From Kangiella shandongensis (GTDB taxonomy: Bacteria; Pseudomonadota; Gammaproteobacteria; Enterobacterales; Kangiellaceae), in contig NZ_JACNML010000001.1 in assembly GCF_020005365.1 (NCBI RefSeq), positions 310,001-374,000 of the forward strand: DNA of 64,000 nucleotides, in the 5' to 3' direction. A program made the position numbers and the translations under genes. Below, piece by piece: positions 45,439-55,515 of the stretch. Every line of letters begins with the position of its first letter. Positions within the stretch are counted from its first letter, which is position 1. Below the pieces are notes generated by a model that did no database searches, was not told the origin of the DNA, and was given only the letters and a program-made list of their open reading frames with translations.

Positions 45439-45518
45439 ACCGCCACACGCCACGGTTTAGTAATTTTTACATAAAATAGACTAGACATTTTATGCTGGAT
45501 CACATTTAATGTGGCGGT
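45439..45518. repeat. Separated 9-bp inverted repeat between the exbD genes
   Basis: ACCGCCACA at 45439-45447 and TGTGGCGGT at 45510-45518 are perfect complements 62 bases apart. The arms could close a leader structure; no T-run follows. Confidence 0.35.
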
Positions 45519-45626
45519 TATACTTAAATGACTTAACTAAACCAAATGCCGCCTTTGTGGGCCAAGTGCTTAATCGGCAAATTTTATGCCCCAATAAGCA
45601 ACAAAAGTGCGACAGGATAAAGATTT

Positions 45627-46043
45627 ATGCGTAGAAAACATAGAAGCGAAGAAGACGAAACTGGAATTGACATGACACCGATGCTCGACATCGTTTTTAT
45701 CATGTTGATTTTCTTTATCGTAACCACATCATTCGTCAAAGAAGACACAGTTGAGATCGCTCGTCCAAGTACCAACCAGGACTCAACTCCTCCGAAAAAT
45801 CCACCACCTTTAATCGTGGTGTCGATTGACGGTCAAAGTAACGTATTCATGAACGACCGCTCTGTCGATCCTGAAGCGATCCGTGCAAACATTGAAACCC
45901 AGTTAGCGGTCGATCCCCGTTCTCCGGTTTTAGTACGAGTTCATGAAGAAGCGATCAACGACGTATTGGTAACGGCTGTTGACCAGGCCAATGCAGCTGG
46001 CGTTTCAAAAGTAAACGTTGCTCGTTGGATCACTGGTGACTAA
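45627..46043 (+). CDS. ExbD/TolR-family protein (second of two)
   Basis: The 138-residue paralogue has the same plan: basic start, a helix with MLDIVFIMLIFFIVTTSFV carrying the essential Asp, and a periplasmic domain ending DQANAAGVSKVNVARW, which matches the first copy's DQANKAGAINVNVAPW. The two arose by duplication and each keeps the catalytic-path residue. Pairs of ExbD next to ExbB are common in TonB systems with ExbB-TonB2 proteins; here the pair stands alone. Ends at an intrinsic terminator. Start is ATG at 45627 after an AGGATAAAG site. Confidence 0.9.
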   Translation: MRRKHRSEEDETGIDMTPMLDIVFIMLIFFIVTTSFVKEDTVEIARPSTNQDSTPPKNPPPLIVVSIDGQSNVFMNDRSVDPEAIRANIETQLAVDPRSPVLVRVHEEAINDVLVTAVDQANAAGVSKVNVARWITGD

Positions 46044-46063
46044 GTTATGACAGCTTAAGTCCG

Positions 46064-46091
46064 AAAAAGGCGGCCTCGGTCGCCTTTTTTA
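46064..46091 (+). terminator. Intrinsic terminator after the second ExbD gene
   Basis: AAGGCG-GCCTCGGT-CGCCTT stem, flanked by AAA and followed by TTTT; 21 bases after the stop. Confidence 0.88.
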
Positions 46092-46117
46092 TTGCCTGCT
46101 GCAACCCGATAACTCCA

Positions 46118-46702
46118 ATGACACTATCTCAACTGCCCAATAACAAACTGCTACACAACTCAGGTATCTCCGCTCAGTTCTATAGCCAGGGCTGTCAAGA
46201 TTTTCATCAAGCCTGCCATTACGTGTGGCGACTGCCCTATGGTAGAAACTCGGACAGAGCAGACTGGCAGCTTGTCCTCAAAGAGAAAAAAGGGGCCTGC
46301 AGTACCAAACATGCCTTACTCAAAGCATTAGCTGATGAACTAAACCTGCCGGTACAGCTCACGGTTGGGATTTACAAAATGTCAGAGAGAAATACTCCTG
46401 GCGTTGGAGCGGAACTGAAGCGGCATGGACTTTCCTATATTCCAGAAGCCCACTGCTACCTTAGAGCCAATGGTCAACGCTTTGACTTTACCAAAAGACA
46501 CCTTACAGACGCAGAGCCGATTGACGATTTCTTACTCGAGCTGAATATTAAACCCAACCACATAGGTGATCATAAAGTATCGACTCACCAGAAATTTATC
46601 AAACAGCACATTGATGACAGCAACGAGCTGTCGCACCTCAGCTTTGAAGCAGTATGGCATATACGAGAGTCCTGTATACAGGCCTTAAGTCATTTTAAGT
46701 AA
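46118..46702 (+). CDS. Transglutaminase-like domain protein
   Basis: The 194-residue cytoplasmic protein has the transglutaminase-like triad order: Cys in KKGACSTKHALLKALADEL (near 67), His in EAHCYLR and Asp in FDFTKR. Proteins of this kind are peptidases or amidotransferase-like enzymes; the substrate is unknown. No signal peptide or ribosome site is visible. After its TAA the same frame stays open for 28 more codons, ending two bases before the next gene. Confidence 0.68.
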   Translation: MTLSQLPNNKLLHNSGISAQFYSQGCQDFHQACHYVWRLPYGRNSDRADWQLVLKEKKGACSTKHALLKALADELNLPVQLTVGIYKMSERNTPGVGAELKRHGLSYIPEAHCYLRANGQRFDFTKRHLTDAEPIDDFLLELNIKPNHIGDHKVSTHQKFIKQHIDDSNELSHLSFEAVWHIRESCIQALSHFK

Positions 46703-46791
46703 AAACAACTGGAAGATTTAAGTAAAGACTCTTACGATATGGTGTTTTCTAAATTCAAAAAGAAGCAACAACCACTGTTTGGCAATTAATT

Positions 46792-47091
46792 ATGACCAAT
46801 TTGCTCGTTATTCTATGTATCGCCCTCGCTGTAGGTTTTTGGGTATATAACCGACGCATACAGGAAAATGCTTATAAAGCTGCACAGCAAGCCTGTCAGG
46901 AGGCTGCTGTGCAGAACCTTGACGGGTATGTCGCACTAAAGAAAGTATATTTTGATAAAGACACCGATGGCAAAGTACGGTTCTTACGCCGCTATCAGTT
47001 TGAGTTCGCCACCGATGGCGCACAACGCTATACAGGACACATTGTGATGCAAGGTAAATGGCCCGTTATCGTTGAAATGGAATCGGTTTAA
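46792..47091 (+). CDS. Single-span membrane protein, DUF3301-like
   Basis: A 99-residue protein with an N-terminal membrane helix (about residues 3-21), a charged helical stretch with ACQEAA, and a strand-rich end with RRYQFEFATDGAQRYTGHIVMQG. This plan, including the RYQFEF-DG-RY motif, resembles the DUF3301 family of gammaproteobacteria; function unknown. No clear ribosome site precedes the ATG. Transcription is likely with the transglutaminase-like gene, 89 bases upstream. Stop is three bases from the convergent patatin stop. Confidence 0.65.
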   Translation: MTNLLVILCIALAVGFWVYNRRIQENAYKAAQQACQEAAVQNLDGYVALKKVYFDKDTDGKVRFLRRYQFEFATDGAQRYTGHIVMQGKWPVIVEMESV

Positions 47092-47094
47092 ACG

Positions 47095-47877
47095 TCATAT
47101 TGCCAAGCTAACCTGATTATCTACCACTTCCCGATATAACGCTCGTCCAGTGGCCTCATAAGCGGCCAGAAAAGCTTCAGCACCTTTCTCTAGCTTGGTA
47201 GGTCCACATCGCGGTAGATCAAACAAGGATAGCGCTACCAGATTGGCTTTCTGTGGAATTTTCAATGCCCTAGAATTCTTTTTTCGCCATGGAGAAACTG
47301 AAACAATATGATGGTAGAACACTCTTTCTTTCGATTCTATCGCTGCCATTGCTGGTCGATCCTGTATGCCACCATCCAGTAACCGGTAGCCGTTAAAATT
47401 TAATGGCTGAAACATCACCGGAATGGCGCACGAGGCATAAATTGCAGGAATCAGTTCACCACTGCTTAACACAACTGTTGACTTGCTCTTAGTATCATAG
47501 GCCGACAGAGCCAACGAAGCTCGACAATCTTCGAACTGCCTGACCGGCAGCGTTTCCTCCAGCATGCCACGAAACTTATCACCTTTTAATAAGCCCCACC
47601 CCAGCCCTGGATCCCAGAAGTCTTGTCGTTTCAATTGAAAAAGAATCGCTTTAATGTCTGCTGAGCTTAGCCCTGCAGCCCAACAGGATGCGACCAAAGC
47701 ACCGGCACTGGAACCGGTCAGTCTCTGTGGCAGTAGCCCCTCATCTTCCAACGCATTTAACACGCCTGTATGAGCGTAAAAACTAAAGAAGCCAGAAGAA
47801 AGGGTTAAGGTAAATGGTTCTTGACGCAGCCAGTCGATAAGGCGCATGGGTATCTTAATATGATTCAATGCCGCCAA
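47095..47877 (-). CDS. Patatin-like phospholipase
   Basis: The 260-residue protein has the Ser-Asp dyad of patatin-type lipid acyl hydrolases: GSSAGALVASCWAAG (serine in GxSxG, near 57) and DGGIQDRPA (aspartate). The oxyanion segment is FSGFFSFYAHTG-like instead of the classical GGGxRG, which is a point of caution. RssA/YchK-like intracellular members share this size. No signal peptide. Located 21 bases after the ferredoxin gene in the same direction, so they may be cotranscribed. Activity is inferred from the motifs. Confidence 0.82.
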   Translation of the reverse strand: MAALNHIKIPMRLIDWLRQEPFTLTLSSGFFSFYAHTGVLNALEDEGLLPQRLTGSSAGALVASCWAAGLSSADIKAILFQLKRQDFWDPGLGWGLLKGDKFRGMLEETLPVRQFEDCRASLALSAYDTKSKSTVVLSSGELIPAIYASCAIPVMFQPLNFNGYRLLDGGIQDRPAMAAIESKERVFYHHIVSVSPWRKKNSRALKIPQKANLVALSLFDLPRCGPTKLEKGAEAFLAAYEATGRALYREVVDNQVSLAI

Positions 47878-47898
47878 TGACAGACAGCGGCTCTTAAA

Positions 47899-48177
<279 letters not shown>

Positions 48178-48230
48178 CTATTACGATTAAACACAACTAT
48201 TATCGCTTATATCGTACGCAACTTCGAGGG

Positions 48231-48716
<486 letters not shown>

Positions 48717-48806
48717 TCATCAGTTAACTCTCAGTGTTGCCGCCATCTTACTGCAAGTCCTGATAAAAGCCCAGAGTTGGACAATTAACACCGCCATTAG
48801 TCATAA

Positions 48807-50195
48807 CTATGACTTCTTCATTAATGATAATAAAAACTTAGCCAGCCGGCCCGCAGGCGGATACATAAGTCTGGTCGCTGCGAAGCGGCTCTGCATAAAA
48901 ATACTCTTTGCCTTGGAGAAGGTTTTAAAGCCCTCATGACCATGATAATGCCCCATGCCGCTGGCACCAACGCCTCCGAATGGCAGACTCTCCTGACTCA
49001 CGTGAAGAATGGTATCGTTTAAAGTTACCCCACCGGAAATGGTCTCGGTCATATAGCGGTGAATACACTCTTTATCATGACTAAATAAATACAATGCCAA
49101 GGGACGTGGCTGTGCATTAATCGCCTTGATAACCTCGTTATGATCCTGGTAGCGAATGACGGGCAGTAACGGGCCAAAGATTTCCTGCTGTCGAATGAGC
49201 ATTTCGGGACTGGTGTCAAACACTAACGCAGGCGGTACTTTGCGTTCAACTCTTCTGCCAGTACTAAATAAAGGGATAATCGTTGCCCCCTTATCCCGTG
49301 CATCGTTGAACAACGTCTGGTATCGCTCAAATTGCCTGGTCGAGGCAATGGAGGTATACCCCAGCTCTTCCCACTCCGGATAAAAAGCTTCTGCCGTTTT
49401 TCTAGCCTGCTCTATAAATAACTCCTGCTTAGCTTCTGGTAAGTAAAGATGATCGGGAGCCAGACAGGTTTGCCCAGCGTTGAGCAACTTGCCGAAAAGA
49501 AGCCGCTCGGTGGCAACTGTTAAAGAATATTTGTCATCAATCACGACAGGAGATTGACCACCCAGCTCCAGCGTTACAGGGGTCAGGTTGTCGCTGGCGG
49601 CCTGCATGACTTTTTTGCCGATAGTAGCGGAGCCAGTAAAGAGTAGATGATCAAATGGTAAACGTGAAAAATCGGCCCCCATTTCAGGGCCACCATAAAC
49701 CACCTTAACCCAATCATTCCCCAAATACTTTCCACACAACCTGGCAAAAAGTAAACTGAACTGCGGCGTATATTCCGACATTTTCAGCATGACTCGGTTG
49801 CCCGCAGCAAGCGCGGCTACCAAAGGACCAAGAGCCAGATATAACGGATAATTCCACGGAACGATAATCCCGACAACACCTAAGGGCTGATACATAATCG
49901 AACCTTTCGCTGGCCGGAACCATAAACTGACTGAACGTCGTTCAGATTGCATCCAGTTGGCCAAGTGTTTTTCAGCGTAACTAATCGTCTTTAATGCTGG
50001 GAATATCTCAGCAAGCTCGGTTTCATAAGGAGAGCGGTAACCAAAATCCTTACTGATTGCCTGGATGATTTCTGCTTCATTATCCTTCAGCAGCTTTTTT
50101 AGGGTTCTCAGCAACTCTAAACGCTGCCGGATTGCAGGGTAGGGAGACTGCTGATGCTGTTGCTGCAAGTGCTCTAGTGAGGCTTGAATAGTCAT
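48807..50195 (-). CDS. Aldehyde dehydrogenase, coniferyl-aldehyde type
   Basis: The 462-residue class 3-like ALDH has the Rossmann segment VVGIIVPWNYPLYLALGP, catalytic Glu in VTLELGGQSP, and catalytic Cys in GKLLNAGQTCLAPDH. The compact length and C-terminal hydrophobic tail (FLLSLMKKS) are typical of the ALDH3/coniferyl aldehyde dehydrogenase group, which oxidise fatty or aromatic aldehydes with NAD(P)+. The tail may give membrane association. No aromatic pathway genes are nearby; the substrate is left open. Confidence 0.85.
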   Translation of the reverse strand: MTIQASLEHLQQQHQQSPYPAIRQRLELLRTLKKLLKDNEAEIIQAISKDFGYRSPYETELAEIFPALKTISYAEKHLANWMQSERRSVSLWFRPAKGSIMYQPLGVVGIIVPWNYPLYLALGPLVAALAAGNRVMLKMSEYTPQFSLLFARLCGKYLGNDWVKVVYGGPEMGADFSRLPFDHLLFTGSATIGKKVMQAASDNLTPVTLELGGQSPVVIDDKYSLTVATERLLFGKLLNAGQTCLAPDHLYLPEAKQELFIEQARKTAEAFYPEWEELGYTSIASTRQFERYQTLFNDARDKGATIIPLFSTGRRVERKVPPALVFDTSPEMLIRQQEIFGPLLPVIRYQDHNEVIKAINAQPRPLALYLFSHDKECIHRYMTETISGGVTLNDTILHVSQESLPFGGVGASGMGHYHGHEGFKTFSKAKSIFMQSRFAATRLMYPPAGRLAKFLLSLMKKS

Positions 50196-50279
50196 ACCGA
50201 AATATCAAAATAATCAGTCAGTTAATGATAATTCAGCATAGCATAAAAAAGTTGTTACTCACTAACCCTACACCCGATG

Positions 50280-51254
50280 TCACAGGAACCGATCAAAATA
50301 TTCTAAAATCGTTTGCTCCAGATAAAAACTCACGCCTTTGTTAGTCGGAGAGGCGACAAAACCTACGTGACCACCATGTTCGCTAATGCGAAGTTCCAGA
50401 CTATCGGACAGCTGATCCTCATGCGGAATGATTTCTGGCGACATGAAAGGATCGTCAGCGGCATGAAGGATCAGAGAGGGGCGCCGGATACCACCCAGAT
50501 AATGAATACTTGATGCCTGACGGTAATAATCATCCGCATCTTCAAATTCGTTGAGGTAAGAAGTGATACGGTTATCAAATTCGCGGAATGAACTAATCGC
50601 CATAACATCCCGAGGCGATAAGTTGAGCAACTCCAACAAACGAGCCGGCGTGAACTTTCTTACAATCCGCTTCTTCATTGATGTAAGAAGGTAAAACTTA
50701 TATAGTTTCGACAGCCCCTGCTCAATCGAGTCAGCGCAAATCCCCAGATCAAACGGTGTCGAGACAGCACAGCCAGCACTGATCGCAGCCTGACTTCCTT
50801 GCTCTCCGAGCCACTTTAACAAGACATTGGCGCCTAATGAATAGCCTGCAACAAACAGTTTGTCGGGAGATTTCTGCTGTTGGATATGAGCAATAACTTC
50901 ATCCAGATCGTCGCTTCGTCCAGAATGATAGGTTTTATCCAGACGATTCATTTCTTCACTACAACCGCGCCAATAGACTAAAACCCCGCGCCAGCGGCGC
51001 TGCTGAATTTGGAACAACATCCGACGCAAATAAGGGGAGTTTTTATCCCCCTCAAGCCCATGTAAAAGTACAACCGTTGGCGCATCACGGTCGGGATTAA
51101 CCCAGTCCATATCAAGGAAGTCACCGTCGCTCAGCTCTATCCGTTGTCTGCTCAATTGAGGTAACGGAAGCCGCGGCACAAGCGGCGCCCAGAAGGTTTG
51201 TAAATGTCGGTTCCTTAACCACCAAGGTGGATCAAAATGGCTTTCCTTAAGCAT
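50280..51254 (-). CDS. Alpha/beta hydrolase, YheT family
   Basis: The 324-residue cytoplasmic hydrolase has the YheT signature FDPPWWLRNRHLQTFWAP at the start, the oxyanion HGLEGD, the nucleophile elbow GYSLGANVLLKWLG (serine), DDPFMSP, and the catalytic His in HGGHVGF. The triad is complete. The family comprises esterases of unknown natural substrate. It lies 21 bases after hemE in the same direction and 85 bases before the ALDH gene. Length is normal. Confidence 0.9.
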   Translation of the reverse strand: MLKESHFDPPWWLRNRHLQTFWAPLVPRLPLPQLSRQRIELSDGDFLDMDWVNPDRDAPTVVLLHGLEGDKNSPYLRRMLFQIQQRRWRGVLVYWRGCSEEMNRLDKTYHSGRSDDLDEVIAHIQQQKSPDKLFVAGYSLGANVLLKWLGEQGSQAAISAGCAVSTPFDLGICADSIEQGLSKLYKFYLLTSMKKRIVRKFTPARLLELLNLSPRDVMAISSFREFDNRITSYLNEFEDADDYYRQASSIHYLGGIRRPSLILHAADDPFMSPEIIPHEDQLSDSLELRISEHGGHVGFVASPTNKGVSFYLEQTILEYFDRFL

Positions 51255-51274
51255 AACACCCTATTTTCTCTTTC

Positions 51275-52342
51275 TTATTGATGATATTTTCTACTCAATT
51301 CATGTACAGCATTGATAAAAACACCGGCTTTCTCTGGGTTCACGGTTTGATGAATCCCATGCCCTAAATTAAACACATGACCGTTGCCTTGTCCATAACT
51401 GGTAAGTATTGTTTCGACTTCCTGCCGAATTCGCTCGTCTGAGCCGTACAAAATGGATGGATCCATGTTACCTTGTAAAGCCGTTTTACCAGCTACTCGT
51501 TGCCGTGCTTCGGCCAAATCCGTAGTCCAATCAACCCCCAGACAGTCGCAACCTGTCGCGGTCATTAAGTCTAACCACTTACCACCACCCTTTGTGAACA
51601 GAGTGACAGGGATACGCTGACCGTCTTTTTCTCTGACTAAACCATCGACAATTTTCTGCATGTAGCGTAGCGAAAACTCTTGGTAATCGCGCGGTGTTAA
51701 AACGCCGCCCCAGGTATCGAAAATCATCAAAGCTTGCGCCCCGGCCTCTACCTGAGCATTCAAGTATACAATAATTGAGTCAGCCAGTTTGTCTAACAAT
51801 TGTCGCAGAACGTTGGGTTGCTCGTACATCAACCCTTTAACTTCAGAGAAGTTCTTAGTTGTACCGCCTTCGACCATGTAAGTGGCCAACGTCCAGGGGC
51901 TACCGGAGAAACCAATCAAAGGTACCTGCCCTTTAAGTTCACGGCGAATGGTCGATACGGCATCCGTAACATATTTCAGTTCTTGATTTGGATCGGGAAT
52001 GGGTAATGCATTAACACTTTTCGCATCTCTCACCGCCTTTTTAAAAGCAGGACCTTCGCCCGGGGTGAAATACAAGCCTAACCCCATAGCATCCGGAATC
52101 GTTAGAATATCTGAGAAAAGAATCGCTGCATCCAGAGGGAAGCGACGTAAAGGCTGCAAGGTCACCTCGCAGGCCAGCTCTGGATTGGTACACAAGTCCA
52201 TAAAGCTACCGGCTTCGGCACGTAATTCACGGTATTCAGGCAGGTAACGCCCCGCCTGACGCATCATCCATACAGGGGTATAATCCGTCGGCTGCTGAAG
52301 GGTGGCTTTGATATAGCGATCATTTTTTAAAGGTTGGCTCAT
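51275..52342 (-). CDS. hemE: Uroporphyrinogen decarboxylase
   Basis: HemE converts uroporphyrinogen III to coproporphyrinogen III in haem synthesis. From the ATG at 52342 the product is 355 residues with the usual start [11 protein letters not shown]; an upstream TTG at 52366 would add eight. Key motifs are [17 protein letters not shown], the catalytic [10 protein letters not shown], and [24 protein letters not shown] (52380-52375, minus strand) sits 33 bases before the ATG, so the transcript leader is short. No Shine-Dalgarno sequence is seen. YheT follows 21 bases on. Confidence 0.97.
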   Translation of the reverse strand: MSQPLKNDRYIKATLQQPTDYTPVWMMRQAGRYLPEYRELRAEAGSFMDLCTNPELACEVTLQPLRRFPLDAAILFSDILTIPDAMGLGLYFTPGEGPAFKKAVRDAKSVNALPIPDPNQELKYVTDAVSTIRRELKGQVPLIGFSGSPWTLATYMVEGGTTKNFSEVKGLMYEQPNVLRQLLDKLADSIIVYLNAQVEAGAQALMIFDTWGGVLTPRDYQEFSLRYMQKIVDGLVREKDGQRIPVTLFTKGGGKWLDLMTATGCDCLGVDWTTDLAEARQRVAGKTALQGNMDPSILYGSDERIRQEVETILTSYGQGNGHVFNLGHGIHQTVNPEKAGVFINAVHELSRKYHQ

Positions 52343-52428
52343 GTCTAGGCACAGGTCTATAAACAATGGCCGCTATTATAAAGCTTAGCCGATACGAAAA
52401 CAGCCTAAATCTAAAGAAAAGACGTTCG

Positions 52429-53778
52429 CTAAAGCTCTTCTCCACCCTTTGACAACTCATTGACAATAGATGAAAGCTGTCTTACCCAAGGTTTCTGTGC
52501 AAGAATCTCAGGCGGCAATGCCTCAATTGACTGCTCCGCTTCCGCGCGTGTAGGGAAAGCGCCCCATAGAACTCTATAGCGCTGTTTGCCATCAATATCT
52601 GCAGCATAAACGTAGCTATCTGCTAAATCTAAAGAACTCTGAAACGCCCTGGCAGCTTGCTCATCAGAATGAGAGAACAACTGTAAACTATAAGCATCTT
52701 GTGACTGACTCGATAACCATTGTTTGAAGTCCTGATTCACGTCGGCTGTCACAGACTCTGGGTCTGGCTTTTCCGCGACTTTCAGTGCAATATCCTCAAT
52801 GGGATCGGGCGTTGCTGCAGCTGCAGCTACCTCTTCTTCTGATAGCTTACTATCCTCACCCACGCTCTGTTCTATATCGGAGGGATTTACATTGTTATCT
52901 TCATCGCTCAGATCGCGATTCGCTTGTTCAGCTCCCTGAATTTCAGCCGCTACGTCTTCTGACACCGTTATATTGGCATTATCTGTCGACGCGTCTTGAG
53001 CTTTCTCAATAACCAACTCCTGAGGATTGGAGCCTGTTACCTGTTCGTCATCCTCACTGGCAATATTTACTACCAAGAGAATAATAAACACCACCGCAGC
53101 AGCACCTAAAGCAACAGTCATGTACCAGCTTTTGTTGGCTCGTTCAAAGTTTTCATTGCTTTCCTGGCCTGAAAACAAGGAACTTAAATTCTTCTTTGCA
53201 TTCTCAACAATATCTTTTGGCAGTCCTTCGCTTGAATACCAGATGGTATCACTCTGCATTTGAGAGACTTGCGCAAACTTTGGCTGATCTTGTAACTGCT
53301 TCTGTAAAAACTCAAAACAGTCTTCTTTTGAGAATAAAGGCAGGTCAACGCATCGTTCAGAAAATGACTCGACTCGATCCCCTAAACCTGGCTCAGCTAA
53401 CAGCAGCCAATAGACGTTTTCCGTTGGAACCGTCAACTTTTGCAACAATAGCGTCGAAGCCTCATGGGCGTCATCAATGATGACCAGTAAGGGCTTATCC
53501 AGCTGCTTTGGTAACTGCGCTTTAATTTGCTGGATGGTACTCAGAGGATGGACCTGAATAAGCTGACAATCAATAGCGTCATCGACTACCAGTTTTTTCT
53601 CGAATATTTTACCGAAAGACGATTTACCAGCACCAAACTGCCCTTCCATCAGCGCGAAACCACCATTGGGCACTTGATATTTAATCAGGCTCATTAAGCG
53701 ATTCCAGCTTTCTGGTAAATATAAAACGCGGTTATGCTTTTCGAATACGTTTGGGTTAAGCGATTGAGAAAAAGCCAT
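52429..53778 (-). CDS. DamX-like AAA ATPase with SPOR domain
   Basis: From the ATG at 53778 (449 residues; AAGGTA site ten bases before) the protein has an N-terminal AAA-type P-loop domain (GQFGAGKSSFGK near residue 48; VIIDDAHEAS near 100), a membrane helix (about 230-250), an acidic linker of about 100 residues and a C-terminal SPOR domain (residues about 370-440) that binds denuded septal glycan. A TTG at 53787 adds three residues. The aroK-aroB-damX order is classical. It is a probable cell-division protein, larger in its ATPase part than a SPOR protein needs. Confidence 0.9.
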   Translation of the reverse strand: MAFSQSLNPNVFEKHNRVLYLPESWNRLMSLIKYQVPNGGFALMEGQFGAGKSSFGKIFEKKLVVDDAIDCQLIQVHPLSTIQQIKAQLPKQLDKPLLVIIDDAHEASTLLLQKLTVPTENVYWLLLAEPGLGDRVESFSERCVDLPLFSKEDCFEFLQKQLQDQPKFAQVSQMQSDTIWYSSEGLPKDIVENAKKNLSSLFSGQESNENFERANKSWYMTVALGAAAVVFIILLVVNIASEDDEQVTGSNPQELVIEKAQDASTDNANITVSEDVAAEIQGAEQANRDLSDEDNNVNPSDIEQSVGEDSKLSEEEVAAAAATPDPIEDIALKVAEKPDPESVTADVNQDFKQWLSSQSQDAYSLQLFSHSDEQAARAFQSSLDLADSYVYAADIDGKQRYRVLWGAFPTRAEAEQSIEALPPEILAQKPWVRQLSSIVNELSKGGEEL

Positions 53779-53791
53779 TTGAAGCAATACC

Positions 53792-54886
53792 TTATGCTAC
53801 ATACTGCCTGAGAAATTGTTCAACTTTCTGAGACGCGACTGAATGATTAATAGTAACCTTACCGATGGATTTTGGCAAAATTAGAGTGAGATCTTCGTCA
53901 ACATTCTTCTTATCCATCATCATTGAGTTAACTAATTTCGAGGAAGTCAGTACCTGATTAAAGTCACGCAATGATACAGGCAATCCAAATTGACTAATCA
54001 ACAGCCTTATCCTTTCGGACTCTTCACTCGTTAAGAGCTTACTAGACTCGGCAAATTCAGCGGCTAAAACCATGCCAATGGCAACGGCTTCACCATGCAG
54101 TATTTTGCCATAACCAAGACACCGCTCGATAGCGTGTCCAAAAGTGTGTCCCAGATTTAGCCACGCCCGTATTCCCTGCTCCCTTTCATCCTGACTAACC
54201 ACGTCAGCTTTTATTTCACAGGATCTCTGAATCATGTAACTTAAAGCGTCCTCATCATGCTTCAAGATTGCTTCTACATTAGACTCTAACCACTGAAAGA
54301 AACTGGCGTCATAAAGTACCGCAGCTTTGATAATTTCGGCGACTCCAGCTTTAAACTCTCTTACAGGTAAAGTCTCTAAAGTTTGAATATCGGTAATAAC
54401 ACGACTCGGCTGATGGAAAGCACCAATCATATTCTTACCTTGAGGATGGTTTACGGCAGTTTTACCGCCGACGGAAGAATCTACCTGAGAAAGAACAGTG
54501 GTAGGGATTTGGATAAAGTCGATCCCTCTCTGATAAGTAGCTGCGGCAAACCCAGCCATATCGCCAACGACTCCACCACCTAATGCAATCAAAGTGGCAT
54601 TTCGGCGCAAGCCAGAGTCAAGCATCGACTCCAGAATACGCTGATAATTGGCAAATGACTTAAACTCTTCACCATCTTCCAATATATAGTTATAGACTTG
54701 GAAAGTCTCTAAAGCAACTTTCAGGACGTTTAAATAGAGAGGGGCAACAGTTTCATTTGTTACGATGAAAACCTGTTGCCCCTTTATAACTTCTGACAGG
54801 ACTTTACTATCAGTCAACAACCCTTTGCCGATAAGTATTTGATAACTAGATTTTTTTGGAACGAAACTTAAATCAAGAATTTTCAA
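53792..54886 (-). CDS. aroB: 3-dehydroquinate synthase
   Basis: AroB makes 3-dehydroquinate in the shikimate pathway, using NAD+ and zinc. The 364 residues have GGGVVGDMAGFAAATYQRG, QIPTTVLSQVDSSVGGKTAVN, and the metal ligands in GHTFGHAIE and GEAVAIGM. Length fits. It follows aroK after nine bases and is followed by the damX-like gene after 13, forming a single leftward operon. Confidence 0.97.
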   Translation of the reverse strand: MKILDLSFVPKKSSYQILIGKGLLTDSKVLSEVIKGQQVFIVTNETVAPLYLNVLKVALETFQVYNYILEDGEEFKSFANYQRILESMLDSGLRRNATLIALGGGVVGDMAGFAAATYQRGIDFIQIPTTVLSQVDSSVGGKTAVNHPQGKNMIGAFHQPSRVITDIQTLETLPVREFKAGVAEIIKAAVLYDASFFQWLESNVEAILKHDEDALSYMIQRSCEIKADVVSQDEREQGIRAWLNLGHTFGHAIERCLGYGKILHGEAVAIGMVLAAEFAESSKLLTSEESERIRLLISQFGLPVSLRDFNQVLTSSKLVNSMMMDKKNVDEDLTLILPKSIGKVTINHSVASQKVEQFLRQYVA

Positions 54887-54895
54887 AGCTTTTAT

Positions 54896-55420
54896 CTATG
54901 CTATGGGCTGTTCCATCAGCTCAACGATTTCTTTAGCCACAGACTTTACAGAGCTAATGTTAGTCGCAACCGTTAGATCAGCGATTTCAGTATAGAGAGG
55001 TTCCCTTTCAGCCATTAATGCTTCCAAGGTTTCTCTTGGATTCTCATTCTGGATCAGAGGCCGGCGCTTATCTCGACGAGTTCTTTCAAGCTGTTGCTCA
55101 ATCGAGGTATCAAGGTACACAACAACCCCTCTTGCCGCTAAATGATTACGACTCTTATCCGAAACCACTGCTCCACCGCCAGTAGCGAGTACGATTCCCT
55201 GGCGTTGCGTTAATTCTTCGATAACCTTTTCTTCGCGCACTCGGAACCCTTCTTCACCTTCGATATCAAATATCCAATCGATAGGCGCACCGGTTCGCTC
55301 CTCAAGTTCATGGTCACTATCCACAAACTCAAGCTTCAAGATTTCGGCTAACTGCTTTCCAATGGTGGTTTTACCCGCACCCATTGGTCCTACTAGGAAG
55401 ATATTGCGCTTACCTTTCAT
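54896..55420 (-). CDS. aroK: Shikimate kinase
   Basis: AroK phosphorylates shikimate with ATP. The 174-residue enzyme has the P-loop [15 protein letters not shown], the substrate-binding [11 protein letters not shown] and FRVREEKV, and the ATGGGAVV motif. The lid segment is [12 protein letters not shown]. Standard length. A terminator-like stem lies between it and pilQ; the embedded TATAAT (55485-55480, minus strand) may be its own promoter. Confidence 0.97.
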   Translation of the reverse strand: MKGKRNIFLVGPMGAGKTTIGKQLAEILKLEFVDSDHELEERTGAPIDWIFDIEGEEGFRVREEKVIEELTQRQGIVLATGGGAVVSDKSRNHLAARGVVVYLDTSIEQQLERTRRDKRRPLIQNENPRETLEALMAEREPLYTEIADLTVATNISSVKSVAKEIVELMEQPIA

Positions 55421-55462
55421 TATTAATATTGAACTCTTTTAATTAACCAAATATTAAAAACC

Positions 55463-55496
55463 AAAAACCCAGGTACGCGATTATACCCGGGTTTTT
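55463..55496 (-). terminator. Terminator-like stem between pilQ and aroK
   Basis: AAAAACCC and GGGTTTTT arms (with inner GGT/ACC pairing) flank a 12-base loop. The leftward strand ends with a T-run. A TATAAT lies in the loop. It may separate pil and aro transcripts. Confidence 0.65.
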
Positions 55497-55515
55497 AGTA
55501 TTTGGGTATGAAAGA

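Noticed and set aside
50220-50250. Fur-box-like TTAATGATAATT upstream of the ALDH gene
   Set aside because: Only part of the 19-base consensus is present and the flanks do not continue the symmetry.
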